Source: Atopsyche davidsoni
Taxonomy: Eukaryota; Arthropoda; Insecta; Trichoptera; Hydrobiosidae
NCBI GenBank assembly: GCA_022113835.1
Contig: JAILWY010000027.1
Span: 7,132,501-7,196,500, forward strand
Length of the DNA: 64,000 bases
Reading direction: 5' to 3'
A model generated the notes under the pieces. The model was not told the DNA's origin, did not search any database, and was given only the letters and a program-made list of their open reading frames with translations. This document shows positions 49,531-60,780 of this stretch, piece after piece. The position numbers were made by a program, and so were the translations under genes. How positions within the stretch are numbered: position 1 is the stretch's first letter; each line of letters opens with the position of its first letter.

Positions 49531-50828
49531 GTCACACGAGTTTATCAACTGTGTGTAATTAATCGAGAGGTGGGTTATTACTGGACGAAATAGTTCAACC
49601 AGTATTTTTATAAATATTTATTTATTGCCTATAAATCTTAAATATGGGACACGAAAAAAACTTGTTAGGGAAATCCCTGTTTTTGTTTAAAATATACCTG
49701 TATTTTTATTTTTTATTTTTAGTGCCATTCTGTTTGCTTCTTTACTTCTTGTTAATAAAAAAACAGTTTTTTTGCGAGATTTTTAACTAACGTTTTCGTT
49801 TTTATGTCAGTTCAAAGTATGAATGGTTTTGTAGCATAAATATAAAAATCCTCAAAAATGTTATTAAATGTATCATTTATAAATCTAATTAAATCAAGCC
49901 AAAGAACCGCATGGTACTTGCAGGAAAATCGTACGGACTGAATACATCTTAATCAAACTCCGAATTGAATTCGTTTGGGAGCGTACGTGCTTATGCGTGG
50001 AGCGAATCTTTCGGTGACTAATTACGGAGATAAATCTTAATTATAATGGACGGTGCAATTACAATGACACTTTAATAGGCAATTAAAATAAAACTGTCTG
50101 TTGTTGCAGCCATTCAGTGCTCTTTTTTGGGCATTTTATGGTGGAATTTTGATCTTAAACGTCAAAAGGACGGAAATGAAATTTTCGCTTGCTTAATTAA
50201 GTCATTATTTTTTTGTTGCTATTTTCAGATTTAAGTGAATTCTTCACAAAAAATATTTTAAAATTCCTTAGATTTATTATGTTGTATAGAGTTAACGCTT
50301 TTGCTTTGAGTCGGAAGATTATTTTTATTGAAATTATTATCGTATTTTTTTTAGTATCAAATGAAAATCATGATAGATATTCGGAACTTGAGTTATGCTA
50401 GGTATTTTGTTTTAACGTTTCGGTCCTGGTACTATAACCATCAAAAGAAAATTTTCCGAAGTTGGCTAATAAATCAATTTAATGAAAACAACGCGTTGTA
50501 ATACCTAAAAATTCAATATACGGTGTAACAATAGTAACTTATATTTGCAAAAATCTCTTTTTAAAACGCTATACGTCAGGTATCTGATAATATTAAATTT
50601 CGGAGTGCTAATATTTTTCTATAAGTTTTATTTAATTTATATTAATGTTTCATAATTTAATTTTATTCTCAAATGTAAATTTGTTTTTTATCAGTATAGA
50701 ATTCGTTTCTTTGAAAATAAATTATTTAGTTTAAATACAATTTTTTAATTGAGTAATATATAAGGATTATATTAATTTTAGATTAATGTTAATCAGGATG
50801 CGTATTTATTTACCCATGCAGGTATTAG
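49531..50828. other. Intron with one homeodomain-core-rich segment
   Basis: 49930-50120 is less AT-rich and carries several TAAT/ATTA cores (GACTAATTACGGAG, GGTGCAATTACAATG, GGCAATTAAAAT). It could be an enhancer. The rest is AT-rich. Confidence 0.4.
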
Positions 50829-51107
50829 TATGTTTATGTGATTAAGCATATTTTTTCACACATTGAAAACGATTAAAGAAAACTCTCAGAAAATATCATC
50901 GTGACTTGTGAGGGATTCGAACCCACATCCCCAAGCTTTCATGGCCGGTGCATTTATCCAACTCGTTAGCATAGTTGGATAAATGCACCGGCCATGAAAG
51001 CTTGGGGATGTGGGTTCGAATCCCTCACAAGTCACGATGATATTTTCTGAGAGTTTTCTTTAATCGTTTTCAATGTGTGAAAAAATATGCTTAATCACAT
51101 AAACATA
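50829..51107. mobile_element. Perfect 135-bp inverted repeat: head-to-head dimer of a tRNA-derived SINE
   Basis: 50829-50963 is the exact reverse complement of 50973-51107, separated by only CGTTAGCAT. Reading outward to the right: an A-box (GTTAGCATAGTTGG, 50965-50978), then about 40 bp later a B-box (GGTTCGAATCCC), then a non-tRNA tail ending near CTTAATCACATAAACATA. The A-box covers the centre, so each half keeps the promoter B-box and the tail, and the two are joined near the 5' head. I see no mismatch between arms. A diverged tail of the same family lies at 75-140. Alternatives: a foldback element, or an assembly or library artefact that duplicated one SINE in inverted form. Confidence 0.85.
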
Positions 51108-52000
51108 AGGATTAATCAATTAATACGAATAAATGATCTATGCATTTTTTTGTGAATGTTTATTATCCTTGTTAGTTTTAATTCAATTTAGATCTGATGT
51201 AAAAAACATGTTAAAAATGCATGAAAATATGCACTTAAATAAATATGCATTTATTCATGAAATTAGTCTAATATCACCTCACATATCTAACAGTAAAATA
51301 CATTCATAAAATATATTTATACTTTTATAAAATAAATTATATCAATGAATTGAAAGCAAGATAGGAGCAATAATTTTGAACCTATTAAGTATTAAAATAT
51401 ATTAAATGAATTTTGTGCTATGATTAATTGATCTATAAATATCGTACTTCTTATATGCTGGAAGTATATATTTAATATTACCTGTTATATATGAAGAAAG
51501 AAATATTTATTACTAGATGTGATGTAAATGCATTTACAACACTGCATTGACTTATAAAGTAATGATTAATTATTGTTGGTTACACAATTAACAAGAGTCG
51601 TGAATTCTCTACTTTGTTATAACAAAGTACCTAATGCCAAAGACCTTATGAACTTTCAATTCCGTCATATTAAAATATATAAGAAGACAATTTACAATAT
51701 TATTGACAATTCAACTTCAATTTTTCAAGAATTCCTGCTTCATTTGCAGAAACAGTAACAATATTTATTTTATGTAACTTAAATACTCAAATATATTATC
51801 TGTTATTTTTAAAATTCAGTCTGCAAAAAGTATATTTAATATTTACACAAATAAGAAAAATTATATATTCATTGTGAAATTATTTGAATGTGATCGTTGT
51901 TTTAGTACTACGTCGATATAATGTTTTATTGGTACAAATTGAATCGCAGACCAATTATCTGTTCTGTCGCTAAATAGAATTGTCTTAAAAGCCAAACGAC
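51108..52000. other. AT-rich intron, nothing recognised
   Basis: No gene or repeat of note. Confidence 0.6.
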
Positions 52001-52160
52001 CTGCAATCTACGGCGCCATTAGTGTACCTGTGCTGTGTAATAGGGAATCCGTAATTTCGGTTATTGGCCTCTGGTGTCGGGGCTCCGAGCCGCGGTCGCA
52101 TGGGGTGGAGCCGGCGACCGCCCGACTTGTCATCGAGAAGCGTATTTCACATATTAAAAT
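52001..52160. other. Small GC island, possible SINE remnant or regulatory patch
   Basis: GC-rich patch with the inverted pair GCGGTCGC / GCGACCGC around GATGGGGTGGAGCC-type sequence. No B-box is present, so I leave it unassigned. Confidence 0.3.
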
Positions 52161-52780
52161 AATTAATCTTCTGATGTACCTGTACCTTCACTGTGTAATT
52201 AATTATTTTTTAAATCATGAGTTATACACCTGATAAAAAATACCATTTGCACGTTATTTTTTGCCTTTAAGAACGCTCAAGCCGGCTACATATGCTGCTG
52301 CAACCAAATGTAATTATCCAATAGCGTATCTTTATTTATATTACAGGTATTTTTTTATGGATTATGCTAAAAGAATGCTATTGGACAGTTATTTTGCTGT
52401 CAGTTATGTCGCAGCGTGTGTATACGTTATAGTGCCAATTGAAGAATTCACGCAGCGCGAATTATTTAAATAAAAATATTTAAACTAATTCATATGGATA
52501 TAACATTCAAGTGAGTTTTTAATATCCTGATGATTCAAGCATATTTTAAGTGTAATTAATATTGAATATTTTAGTCATAATAGTTTATTATTTTATAAAT
52601 TGTAGGTACATCTAGAATAGGCTACGCTTCGTTTGGGTTGGTTTAAAATAAAGTAGTTTAAAAGGAAACTCTCTGGCAAGAGCGAATTCCAAATTGAGAA
52701 GGGTAACGCTGGGTAATCCGGCTAGTTATTATCAAAGCTCACACCTACTAAGAAAATAATATGAATAGAGTTTAAAATGA
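52161..52780. other. AT-rich intron with a possible interspersed-repeat fragment
   Basis: TAGGCTACGCTTCGTTTGGG (52618-52637) resembles 57035-57054, matching at about 16 of 20 positions. Otherwise AT-rich with no gene. Confidence 0.35.
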
Positions 52781-53120
52781 TCAAATCCCTGTCCCCCGCG
52801 TACCCGGCCGCGCGGGGCGCCGGCCCGGCAATGGGCGGGACAAAATGCCCGAAAATCCGATCTTCGCCTTCGGAAAATATTCCCGGGCATTAATTACGGT
52901 TGATTTATAATTCCACGGCGTATTCGTCCTATGAGGTCGGTGGATATAGGCTAGATGGGCAGCGCGAACCAGTTCCGTGAGGAGAAAGCGAGAAGCCCTG
53001 CTCCTCCCGCCTGGACGGGCTGAGCTATTGTCGCGGCGATTGTGTAACAGCGGAGAGCATCAGCGAGGAAATCTCCGAGTCATAAATCAATACTGAGCTG
53101 GCGAAGATATGAATTTGAGC
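52781..53120. promoter_or_regulatory. Intronic GC island with two Exd-Hox-type sites
   Basis: GC-rich block (GGCCGCGCGGGGCGCCGGCC) followed by TGATTTAT at 52901-52908 and its complement ATAAATCA at 53082-53089. TTAATTACGG near 52890 adds a homeodomain core. One of the stronger candidate Hox-responsive modules by motif content. Confidence 0.4.
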
Positions 53121-53690
53121 TGCTCCGTGCAACAAAAGCCCTAAGCTCTAAATGCACCTGTTTATATTAAATATATTCATTTAACAACGTGGTGCAATGG
53201 AATAATATTTATAGCGGTGATAAATCAATACAATAATCATACCTCCATTTTGTTGAATGTTACAGATAAAATAAATAATATGGATAAATCAATGGTTGTG
53301 CATTTTTACACCAAAACGTACTTATATGCTCTAAGTTTTAAATATTTATATGCATTTTATATAGTAATTACTACTGAATTTATTATTAACTGTTCTGTAC
53401 TTTATGTGTTGTACTTAGATGAAATCAATGTCTGTGAATTAAAAAAGCTTTTTTCTTCTCTCATTTATGAATATTGACGAGTGAATACATTTTTAACAAA
53501 CATCGTGGATACTGTTAATATGTTCAAAGTTCATATATGGTATTGTAAAATAGGTTTTAACTGTATCATAATACTTTTTAGTATTTTGAATTGAATGTTT
53601 ATGCTATGCCGAGTTTTAATTTTTGCAAGTAAACCTGGCAGTATTTATGTACCAAATAATACTAATACTATTGTTTGAAATTCGTAAGGC
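53121..53690. other. AT-rich intron, nothing recognised
   Basis: The 86-codon + frame here is AT-rich (Tyr, Ile, Asn) and not convincing as a gene. Confidence 0.6.
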
Positions 53691-54440
53691 GCGTTCAGCG
53701 AAAGACATTAATATTTCCTTTGCATTCCGTGGCCGGTAACCCGCAGAGTTATAAAACAACATCAAAAAGTTCCAGCCATGTTTCATTCGGGCTCGTCCGG
53801 GAGGTCTGAACTCCTCACCGGGTACGAGTACCGTGAAAATAAAACTCAGTGAAAATTAACACTAATGAGCACGTGAATAAAGCTTGAAGAACTCAAGAAT
53901 ACTTCATCCAAATTCACTCAAAGTATTTTTCTGATTCCGAATGCCGCCATATTTAAAAGTGCATAACGGGCCGCAGCCTATGGCGTCCGTCTCGGGAGCA
54001 TTTAAGAATTCCAAATTGTTAGTATCATTATATTTCGGTTCTCCCAGATCTTTTTACATCTATAATTTCAGAGCAATTTGCATACGATTACTCCGCATGT
54101 AATTTGAACTGTTGAAAAGCCCCAACTAACTCGGAGCGACCGCATTATGAATACGCTGGAAATTTCGTATCGATCGGTTATATTTTATACTATTAAGTTT
54201 ATTGACTCGGCCGCTGTTGGCTTAATCAAGAAGCACGATTAAACTTTTCTTCCGGCGATTAATTAAATTGAATCCGTAATCTGTTCCGCACACACATATT
54301 TTTTTTCAGATTTTTTTTACGATGCGATATCAATTTCTCTATTGGTAATTTTCCTTAGAAATGTCTAGCCGCGCAGATTTCTCACCTTTTATATTTTTTA
54401 TCGGATTTTTTTTCAATATTCGTGACGAAGTTTATTTACG
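53691..54440. promoter_or_regulatory. Intron segment of mixed composition, candidate regulatory DNA
   Basis: Patches of raised GC (53690-53830, 53935-54000, 54080-54260). GAATGCCGCCATATTT near 53939 is a Pho/YY1-like word. CGATTAATTAAATTG near 54256 is a homeodomain-type AT core. No gene. Confidence 0.3.
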
Positions 54441-54980
54441 ATTAAATCTTAATGCCATAAATAAGATGTTTGTACTTAAATAAGTCTATACTTACTGAAT
54501 TTCAATAAAATTACAGTTTCAGAGACTTTTCAGTGAAAAAATAATGATCGGCAATACAAAGCAATCCTGATTATACGTACTATCGCTCATGATACATGTT
54601 AGTGTATATATTTTTTTAAAGCAAGTATTAAAATAATTGCACGTATGGATGATTTTTTATATTAGTATTTGAAAGTAACTATTTTATAGAAATGTAAATA
54701 TCAATCAATGGTTTTATTATTTTTATAGGAACGATAATTGACTTTTTGATTTTTAATTATCGTAGTAATTCCAATAAATTTTTCTTACAAGTGTTAATAA
54801 ATTACAAATGTACATTAAGTATTTTATAATATTGGATGTTTGCTTATGGGTAAATTCGTATTTTCACAATTAAAAGCAGTCGGTACGCCAACAACTACCT
54901 TTCTAGAAAATCGTATTATTTCTGATGTAAGTTATTTGAAATAAAGCTAATCGAAATCTATTAACTGCCGAAACATAAAC
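54441..54980. other. AT-rich intron, nothing recognised
   Basis: No gene or repeat of note. Confidence 0.6.
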
Positions 54981-55345
54981 CATTTAGTAGAAACAGAATA
55001 AAATAATCCCTACGGCCAACAACCCTCCGATAGCGATCCTAAAGGCCGCCCCACACGGCCGCTCCTAAAGAGAGTAACACACGGACATATTTTTTGTGCA
55101 ATATTTCAAACATTACACGGGCGGGCCTGATTTACGATCTCAACAGCGCAATTTCCTCCGATGTTACCCGCTGAAGGTAAATACGTGTTGGTATTGAAAT
55201 CGTGTATTTATTTGCGGTACTTCTGGGTCTCTACCTAGTTCAGTATCTGTAGTCCGCGCTTTACAATTCGGGACTTTTGTGTCAAGGAGATACATATTTT
55301 TTGTAGAGTCGCCGCTGAGAGAGAATGGCGACGCGATGCCGCAAC
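54981..55345. promoter_or_regulatory. Intronic GC-richer island with an Exd-Hox-type site
   Basis: GGCCGCCCCACACGGCCGC near 55026 contains a short inverted repeat. TGATTTAC is at 55128-55135 after GCGGGCC. GAGAATGGCGACGCG near 55320. Candidate regulatory element. Confidence 0.35.
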
Positions 55346-55672
55346 CGAAAACTGAACTGAACTAACCTATCATTATAAAATTACGCAAGTGAGCAATTAT
55401 TTCAAAACGCACCTGTACCTACCAATAAAACACAAAATAAATGCACGCTGCAACTCGAGCCGTGCAACTGCGAAATGATCTTTGAAAATAAATAATATCT
55501 AGTTTATTTTCTACAGGTATCCCTTCGCGGGAACGTCTCTACAATAAAAGCGAAGTTGATCGATAACGTAATACAACTTCCTCCACGTGTTTTTAGTCGA
55601 TTAGCTTCTCCACCGGTGGATGGTGTTCGGCTGATTTAAGGTTTATTTTGGCCTGAAAAGTTAAAGGTCATC

Positions 55673-55683
55673 GGTTCAATTCC
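55673..55683 (+). other. Isolated B-box-like word
   Basis: GGTTCAATTCC matches a Pol III B-box, preceded by AAGTTAAAGGTCATC. I could not find a matching A-box or cloverleaf, so this is at most a decayed SINE fragment. Confidence 0.25.
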
Positions 55684-55869
55684 TCCCTGCGTAGATATCT
55701 AAATTAAAATAATAAAATCAATACGAAAACATATATAAACTCGGTATCTGTAAACTTCACACGACCGTATCGTAATCCTTATGGCTTTATAAAATGATAC
55801 TAAAAATAATTCAATTAAGAGCTTATCAAACCTAGAACAAGGCTGCAGTTTCTAGGTTCTCAATTTGGA

Positions 55870-56165
55870 CCCGCTCGCACATTTCAGCTGCAGAGGGGTG
55901 CAGCGCTAATTACCGGCAAAAATTCTAAACTCTGAATCTGAATATTCATATTTAGGGGCACGCAGGGGGGCTCCACCCCCGGCGCGGCTGGTAACCCAAT
56001 TCATAATATTTCCCCAAACATTCCTCGAAGATCCCGGCCGAGCGCGGCCACAGTCAGCTGTGCGGCCCGCCGGAGGTACAGGCCGCCCGTACAAAGTTTG
56101 ACTTTGACTTAGTATGTGTGTGCTTAAACACAGCTTTGTGTTGAAGTTTCGGCACACTTTGCCGA
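55870..56165. promoter_or_regulatory. Intronic GC island
   Basis: About 250 bp with CCCCCGGCGCGGCTGG and GGCCCGCCGGAGG. An 83-codon minus frame spans it without a recognisable domain. Candidate regulatory element. Confidence 0.3.
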
Positions 56166-57780
56166 GCGTTTATACGCAGGATTTAGTATCTGGGATGCGT
56201 TCAATTTAGCACAACTATTGTAATTTCCTGCCGATGTGATAAGCAGCGCCAGTTTTTTTCAAAAACAATACCACGGTGTAATAAATAAAACACCTCTTCG
56301 AATATCACTCAAATATATTTTGTATGTATCATTGAATCCTACGCTGAATAAACCCTTTTTTTTTTTTTTTGATTCCACTATTGTATATTAATAAACACGA
56401 ATTTGCACCATGTTATGTTAATACTAAGGTCTTGTTAATATTTAGAGTATAAAATCTGTACAACTGTACATAGCAGTAATTTATCGCATTAAAATATGAA
56501 TAAAATCATCATAACTTTTAACAGTTATAATATATCTAACTTCTTAAATCTCATATATTTAAATATTATTCTAAAAAGACAAAACGCCATACGTATAATT
56601 TTCCAGCTAAGTTTTTCAACACAAAAAATATTTACTGTCGATATTATGATTTTATAAATGCTTTTCTAACAAAAAAACACTTTTTTTGATGAATTGAAGT
56701 TTAACTTCTTGCGTATGTAATAAAACAGGTTGATTCACTGTTTGTTTTATAAATATTTACAAGAAGAATAACATTAATTTGTATAGTATTTTATAATCAA
56801 TTTAAAAATGATTAGTATTTTCCACAGAAAATATACTGCGTCTAATACATATTTTTTAAATGTTTGAACATAAAGTTTCTTATAACAAAAATGCTGTACC
56901 AAAACTTTACAAAAAATAATACCTAGCGAGTATAAAAGCGATAGCATGTTCCATGATTAATGTAATTTGATAGATAATTTTGTACAACGGTTAGGGCGGC
57001 GTCTGATACGGCCTCAAATTAAAATATTTCGGGGTAGGCTACGGCCTGTTTGGGCGTTTCAGGTTAAAGGCCCCTCTATAACCTTACATGAAACAAAAAC
57101 AAAGTTTATTTTTAGCATCGGCAGTAGAGGAGCTCGACTCTAGCACAGTGGCGTCCGCCATATATCAAAAATGTTATTAGACGCCTGCTATTGGATCAGT
57201 GTATACGTATTTTAACGAAAATACTGCCACTTTCACTCGCATTAGTCCCCAACCCCTCTGCGGGGAAACTAATCGATTTTAACGCAGGGAAAAATTATAA
57301 ACGGTTATTAATGCTTTGTGATAAAATAGGTTTAACTGCTATTCGGTATTTTGTGTAAACATCTATCTACCTGTCGCTAAGCATTCTTTTTAAATCTTCA
57401 ATTTTGGTCATTATTAAGTTTTTGTAAAATAAAAATATTTATTTAAAAAAAGGACATTCTAATTTTGGAACTCAAATTCACCAAGTTCGTTGTGAGATTT
57501 TTAATCCAATGTGAAATACTTTGCTATTTTGGCAACACAATTTCACAATTATAAAAACTAATTTATAATTAAAATATTAAAAAGATTCGTTAACGGTTTA
57601 TGGAATAAGATGAAAAAAAAATTCAGCGATTGTATTTTTATTAAAAATTTTTTTTTTAATTTGTGTTATAAAAAAAACAAAATTTGAACACTGAGATCTG
57701 TCTATCTAAGACATACTTAGTAATTAGTGAAGTTCAAGTAAAAACAATTAAAAATTATGAATAATCAGGGCGCTGAAATA
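56166..57780. other. AT-rich intron with a GC-richer repeat-like patch
   Basis: 56990-57090 holds the second copy of the TAGGCTACG...GTTTGGG word (57035-57054) and 57120-57260 is mildly GC-rich with GGCGTCCGCCATATAT (GCCAT core). No gene. Confidence 0.4.
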
Positions 57781-58120
57781 GCACATTTTTAAGCATGGCA
57801 ATGTTTCGCCGCCCCCTCCCCCCGGGCGCAATCGGGAGCGTTTTGCTCTCTAACCCAGTGGCGTCCTGGCCCGTAAATCAGACGGGGATATCTATTAAGG
57901 CCTCGGTCACTTGGAATCACGGCCCCCCGGCAACGCCCCGCGCCCCCCGCGCCGCCCCTGCGACCTCTGCATTGTTAGGGCCCCCCGCTACAGGGCGCTC
58001 GCTAAACTCGAGGATTATGATTTAAGCGGTCGATGGTGTGCACTGCGGGCTCATCGGCTCGTACGCTTTTTCAAGATTGGATTCGATAACTTTCAGAGTT
58101 TTAGGTGATTAGAAAATACG
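57781..58120. promoter_or_regulatory. Very C-rich intronic island with an Exd-Hox-type site
   Basis: Runs such as CCGCCCCCTCCCCCCGGGCG and multiple CCCCGC words on the + strand give a strong strand bias. GTAAATCA at 57873-57880 is the complement of TGATTTAC. Two overlapping + frames (Pro/Ala/Arg-rich) are explained by the C-richness. Confidence 0.35.
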
Positions 58121-59400
58121 CCATTCATCCTCGTAAACTATCCAGTGAATTATTAGTTTACTTGGTTAAAATTAAAAGCGAGCAGCCGTAGCTCTTAAAA
58201 TCTTGCAGGGCTTGTTTACAAATTGTAACTAAAAGGATCAAGATTGAACCAAATATCTATTGTTTTACACGAAGACCGCTGGTGAAAAAAAAATTAATCA
58301 TACTAGCCGTACACAATAAATTCAAACCAATTATTGATGTTTTAATTTAAATTTTTATCAGCGATCAAAAATATGAATCTGCGCGTGTTCTCGCCGCGGC
58401 CGCCCGGCTCTAAGTTTTTTGTGTGAACGCGGCCCGTTACGTTTCATCCCACTTGAGTCTCCGATTGGTGAGTTGTCGAGCCGTACGGGTATAATCAGCC
58501 TCGAAACGCGCTGCCATTTTGGTTCACATCAATTTCATTATAAATCATGTTTATTGATTGCAGCGCGTAATATTTTTAGATAATTCATTACGGCGATCGC
58601 GCTATCCAATTTGAAAAAATGATGTAGCGAGTTTCTCAATAATCCCCGGCGTGGTTTCGTACGGATAGAAGCTTACGACTTTGCGCGTGTTAGTCATCGA
58701 AAATTGCAACCGTCTTTACTTTTATTTTTGGTTACACCATTAAAAAGGCGCTCTCGGAGTGGTGCGCTCAACTGCATATCACAAAATATATATACAAAAA
58801 AATATTAGCTAACTTTTTACTTGATAAATAGTTAGCTAAGATTTGTAAAACCAATCCTTTTTATCGGTTTCTAATAACCTCTAATAGTACATATGTCAGG
58901 TAAATTCTACGGAGCTTTGCCTGTCTAAATGTTAGTTGATTGGTTTGGCCTCTTCAATTTATAATAATCTATGCAATAAACACACCTCCTTGATGAATTA
59001 TGATATAAATATATCAACTTTTAAATTAACTCCAACTTGATGTGGCGCTGTTGCATTGCAAGGTTTAAATATTCATAGCTGAAAAACTGGATGACATTGA
59101 CGAAACTTTAATCAATTCGCGGACTAAATACGACGCAAGAGAAGATATTTGCAATATAACTAATTAAGAGCCACATTTTTTAAATACTTTACATTCTTTA
59201 ATCATTCGTCACACTGATGTGATGCTGTCAAAATTTTTAAATCATGCACTCTTTGATTTTGTCATTTTTGAAATAATTTATAGAATATAATAGTTACAAT
59301 TAAACACAGAAAATATTAGAAAATTCAAATATTTTTTTCTCGATCAAACACTGTACCTGCCATTATGATTGTTGCGAGATTGAGATTCAAAAAGTTGGCA
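58121..59400. other. Intron with a GC-richer patch at 58380-58760
   Basis: The patch contains CGCTGCCATTTTGG near 58510 (Pho/YY1-like) and CGCCGCGGCCGCCCGG near 58391. TTAGCTAACT / AGTTAGCTAA form a small hairpin at 58805-58839. The rest is AT-rich. Confidence 0.4.
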
Positions 59401-60780
59401 TGCTACACTGTTCATCCTGTGGCCGACGCCGTTCTTAAAAAATAATCGATTATTTTAGAATATCTTTGGATATATGCAAAAAATAGCAAAGTAATAAATA
59501 ACGGCGGTTCCTCCTCCGTCTCCTCCGTCCTGTTCGCCCTGTGCATATAACTCTTGGCTTTATTGATTGCGCGGAGTCCTCCGCCAGCACCGAGCCGCTG
59601 TACCGGCCCGCGTACGCCGCCTTACGCGCCGCGCGGCCAAACAGGCTGCGCTCCACATTTTCAGATTTCATTTCCCTTTCAGCTTTGCTTGGCGGAATCG
59701 TTATCTCGGGAATTCGCTAGTTTGAAAAAAAAAAAAGCTTTCGCGTCGTGTAATTTGGGCGATATTTTAATATTCGTACATTTGGTGCTCGTGTGCGTCG
59801 GTCGGCGCGCACTTACGGGGACGTGTCGTGTTTCCCTTCGCAGATTTATGGGCTCCGGATTTAGAGTCGAAAGTCAGCTGAATTTTAAGCAGTGTTTTGG
59901 GTTTTTTGTTTTGAGCGGATTACGGCCTTCTATTGTATTCGATTTTGACTCTAATTTGAGCTGTTATATTATAATGGTAGCGCAAAAAAACCCACCATTA
60001 CTGCGGCCATTAAAAAAATTGAAAATTTGAACGGATAACTATTGCAGCATATCAAGATCTCGTTTGGTTTTTTACACACGCGTTTGAAGCCGCACAGCTC
60101 GTGAAGTACAACAGCGTGATTTTTTTTGTTGTTATAATATATATTTTGTAGCTTGTATTCGCTCGGTTGAAAGCTTCAGTTGAGGTATGGAGGACGCCGC
60201 ATTAGCGTACAACTTCTCGAGCTGACTTTACTAAAACAAACCTATTGATAAACAATAATAATTCCGTAGAATATAATACTACTCGAGTTTCCGCTTCGCC
60301 GCACCGTACGCTGACATGATTGCACGTTATGTCTCGATACAACCGGCGATTACTTCTTCCATTTTGATGGATCGGAGCTAGCGTTTCTGGGCGAATTAGA
60401 GCCGCTCACCCACCCACGGCCGCGGACCCACTCGCACCACAATTTCCTACCTTTGATTTCTTTGATCGATATCAGGAACAACACAACGGAGGCGGCTCAC
60501 GGAGGCCGCGGCGCTCAGCTCGGCTTTTTGAATATTCAAATTTCTGTGCGCTCGCGTTGCGCAATGGCCGACGCACCACTCGCCGAGGGAAATACGAATC
60601 GACGGGAAATTATTTTTGTTGTAATAATACGATTCGCTTTCGTGGCGGGGCATGAGAAGATGCTGTAGTTTTTACGTTTCGTTTTTGAAGCGATGCCGGA
60701 GTTGTGAAACCCGGATCTGTGGTCTGGGGCCAAATTACACGTTGTCTAGACTCGAGAATGTTTCGTAGGTAAACTTTTAC
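59401..60780. promoter_or_regulatory. Extended GC-richer intronic block
   Basis: About 1.3 kb. It includes CTCCGTCTCCTCCGTCC near 59514, a strong acceptor-like TTTCATTTCCCTTTCAG ending at about 59682, and GGAGGCGGCTCACGGAGG near 60489. A 158-codon + frame covers 59554-60030 but has no domain, contains a poly-Lys run and is not supported as a gene. It could be an enhancer or an exon of a non-coding transcript. Confidence 0.3.

Noticed and set aside
50829..51107. Large palindrome as a microRNA precursor or CRISPR-like repeat
   Set aside because: Each arm has tRNA-derived A/B boxes and a SINE tail, the arms are far longer than microRNA stems, and there is no spacer array.
59554..60030. 158-codon + frame
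   Set aside because: No recognisable domain, includes a Lys run from an A-tract, and follows GC composition. No start context or splice structure supports a gene.
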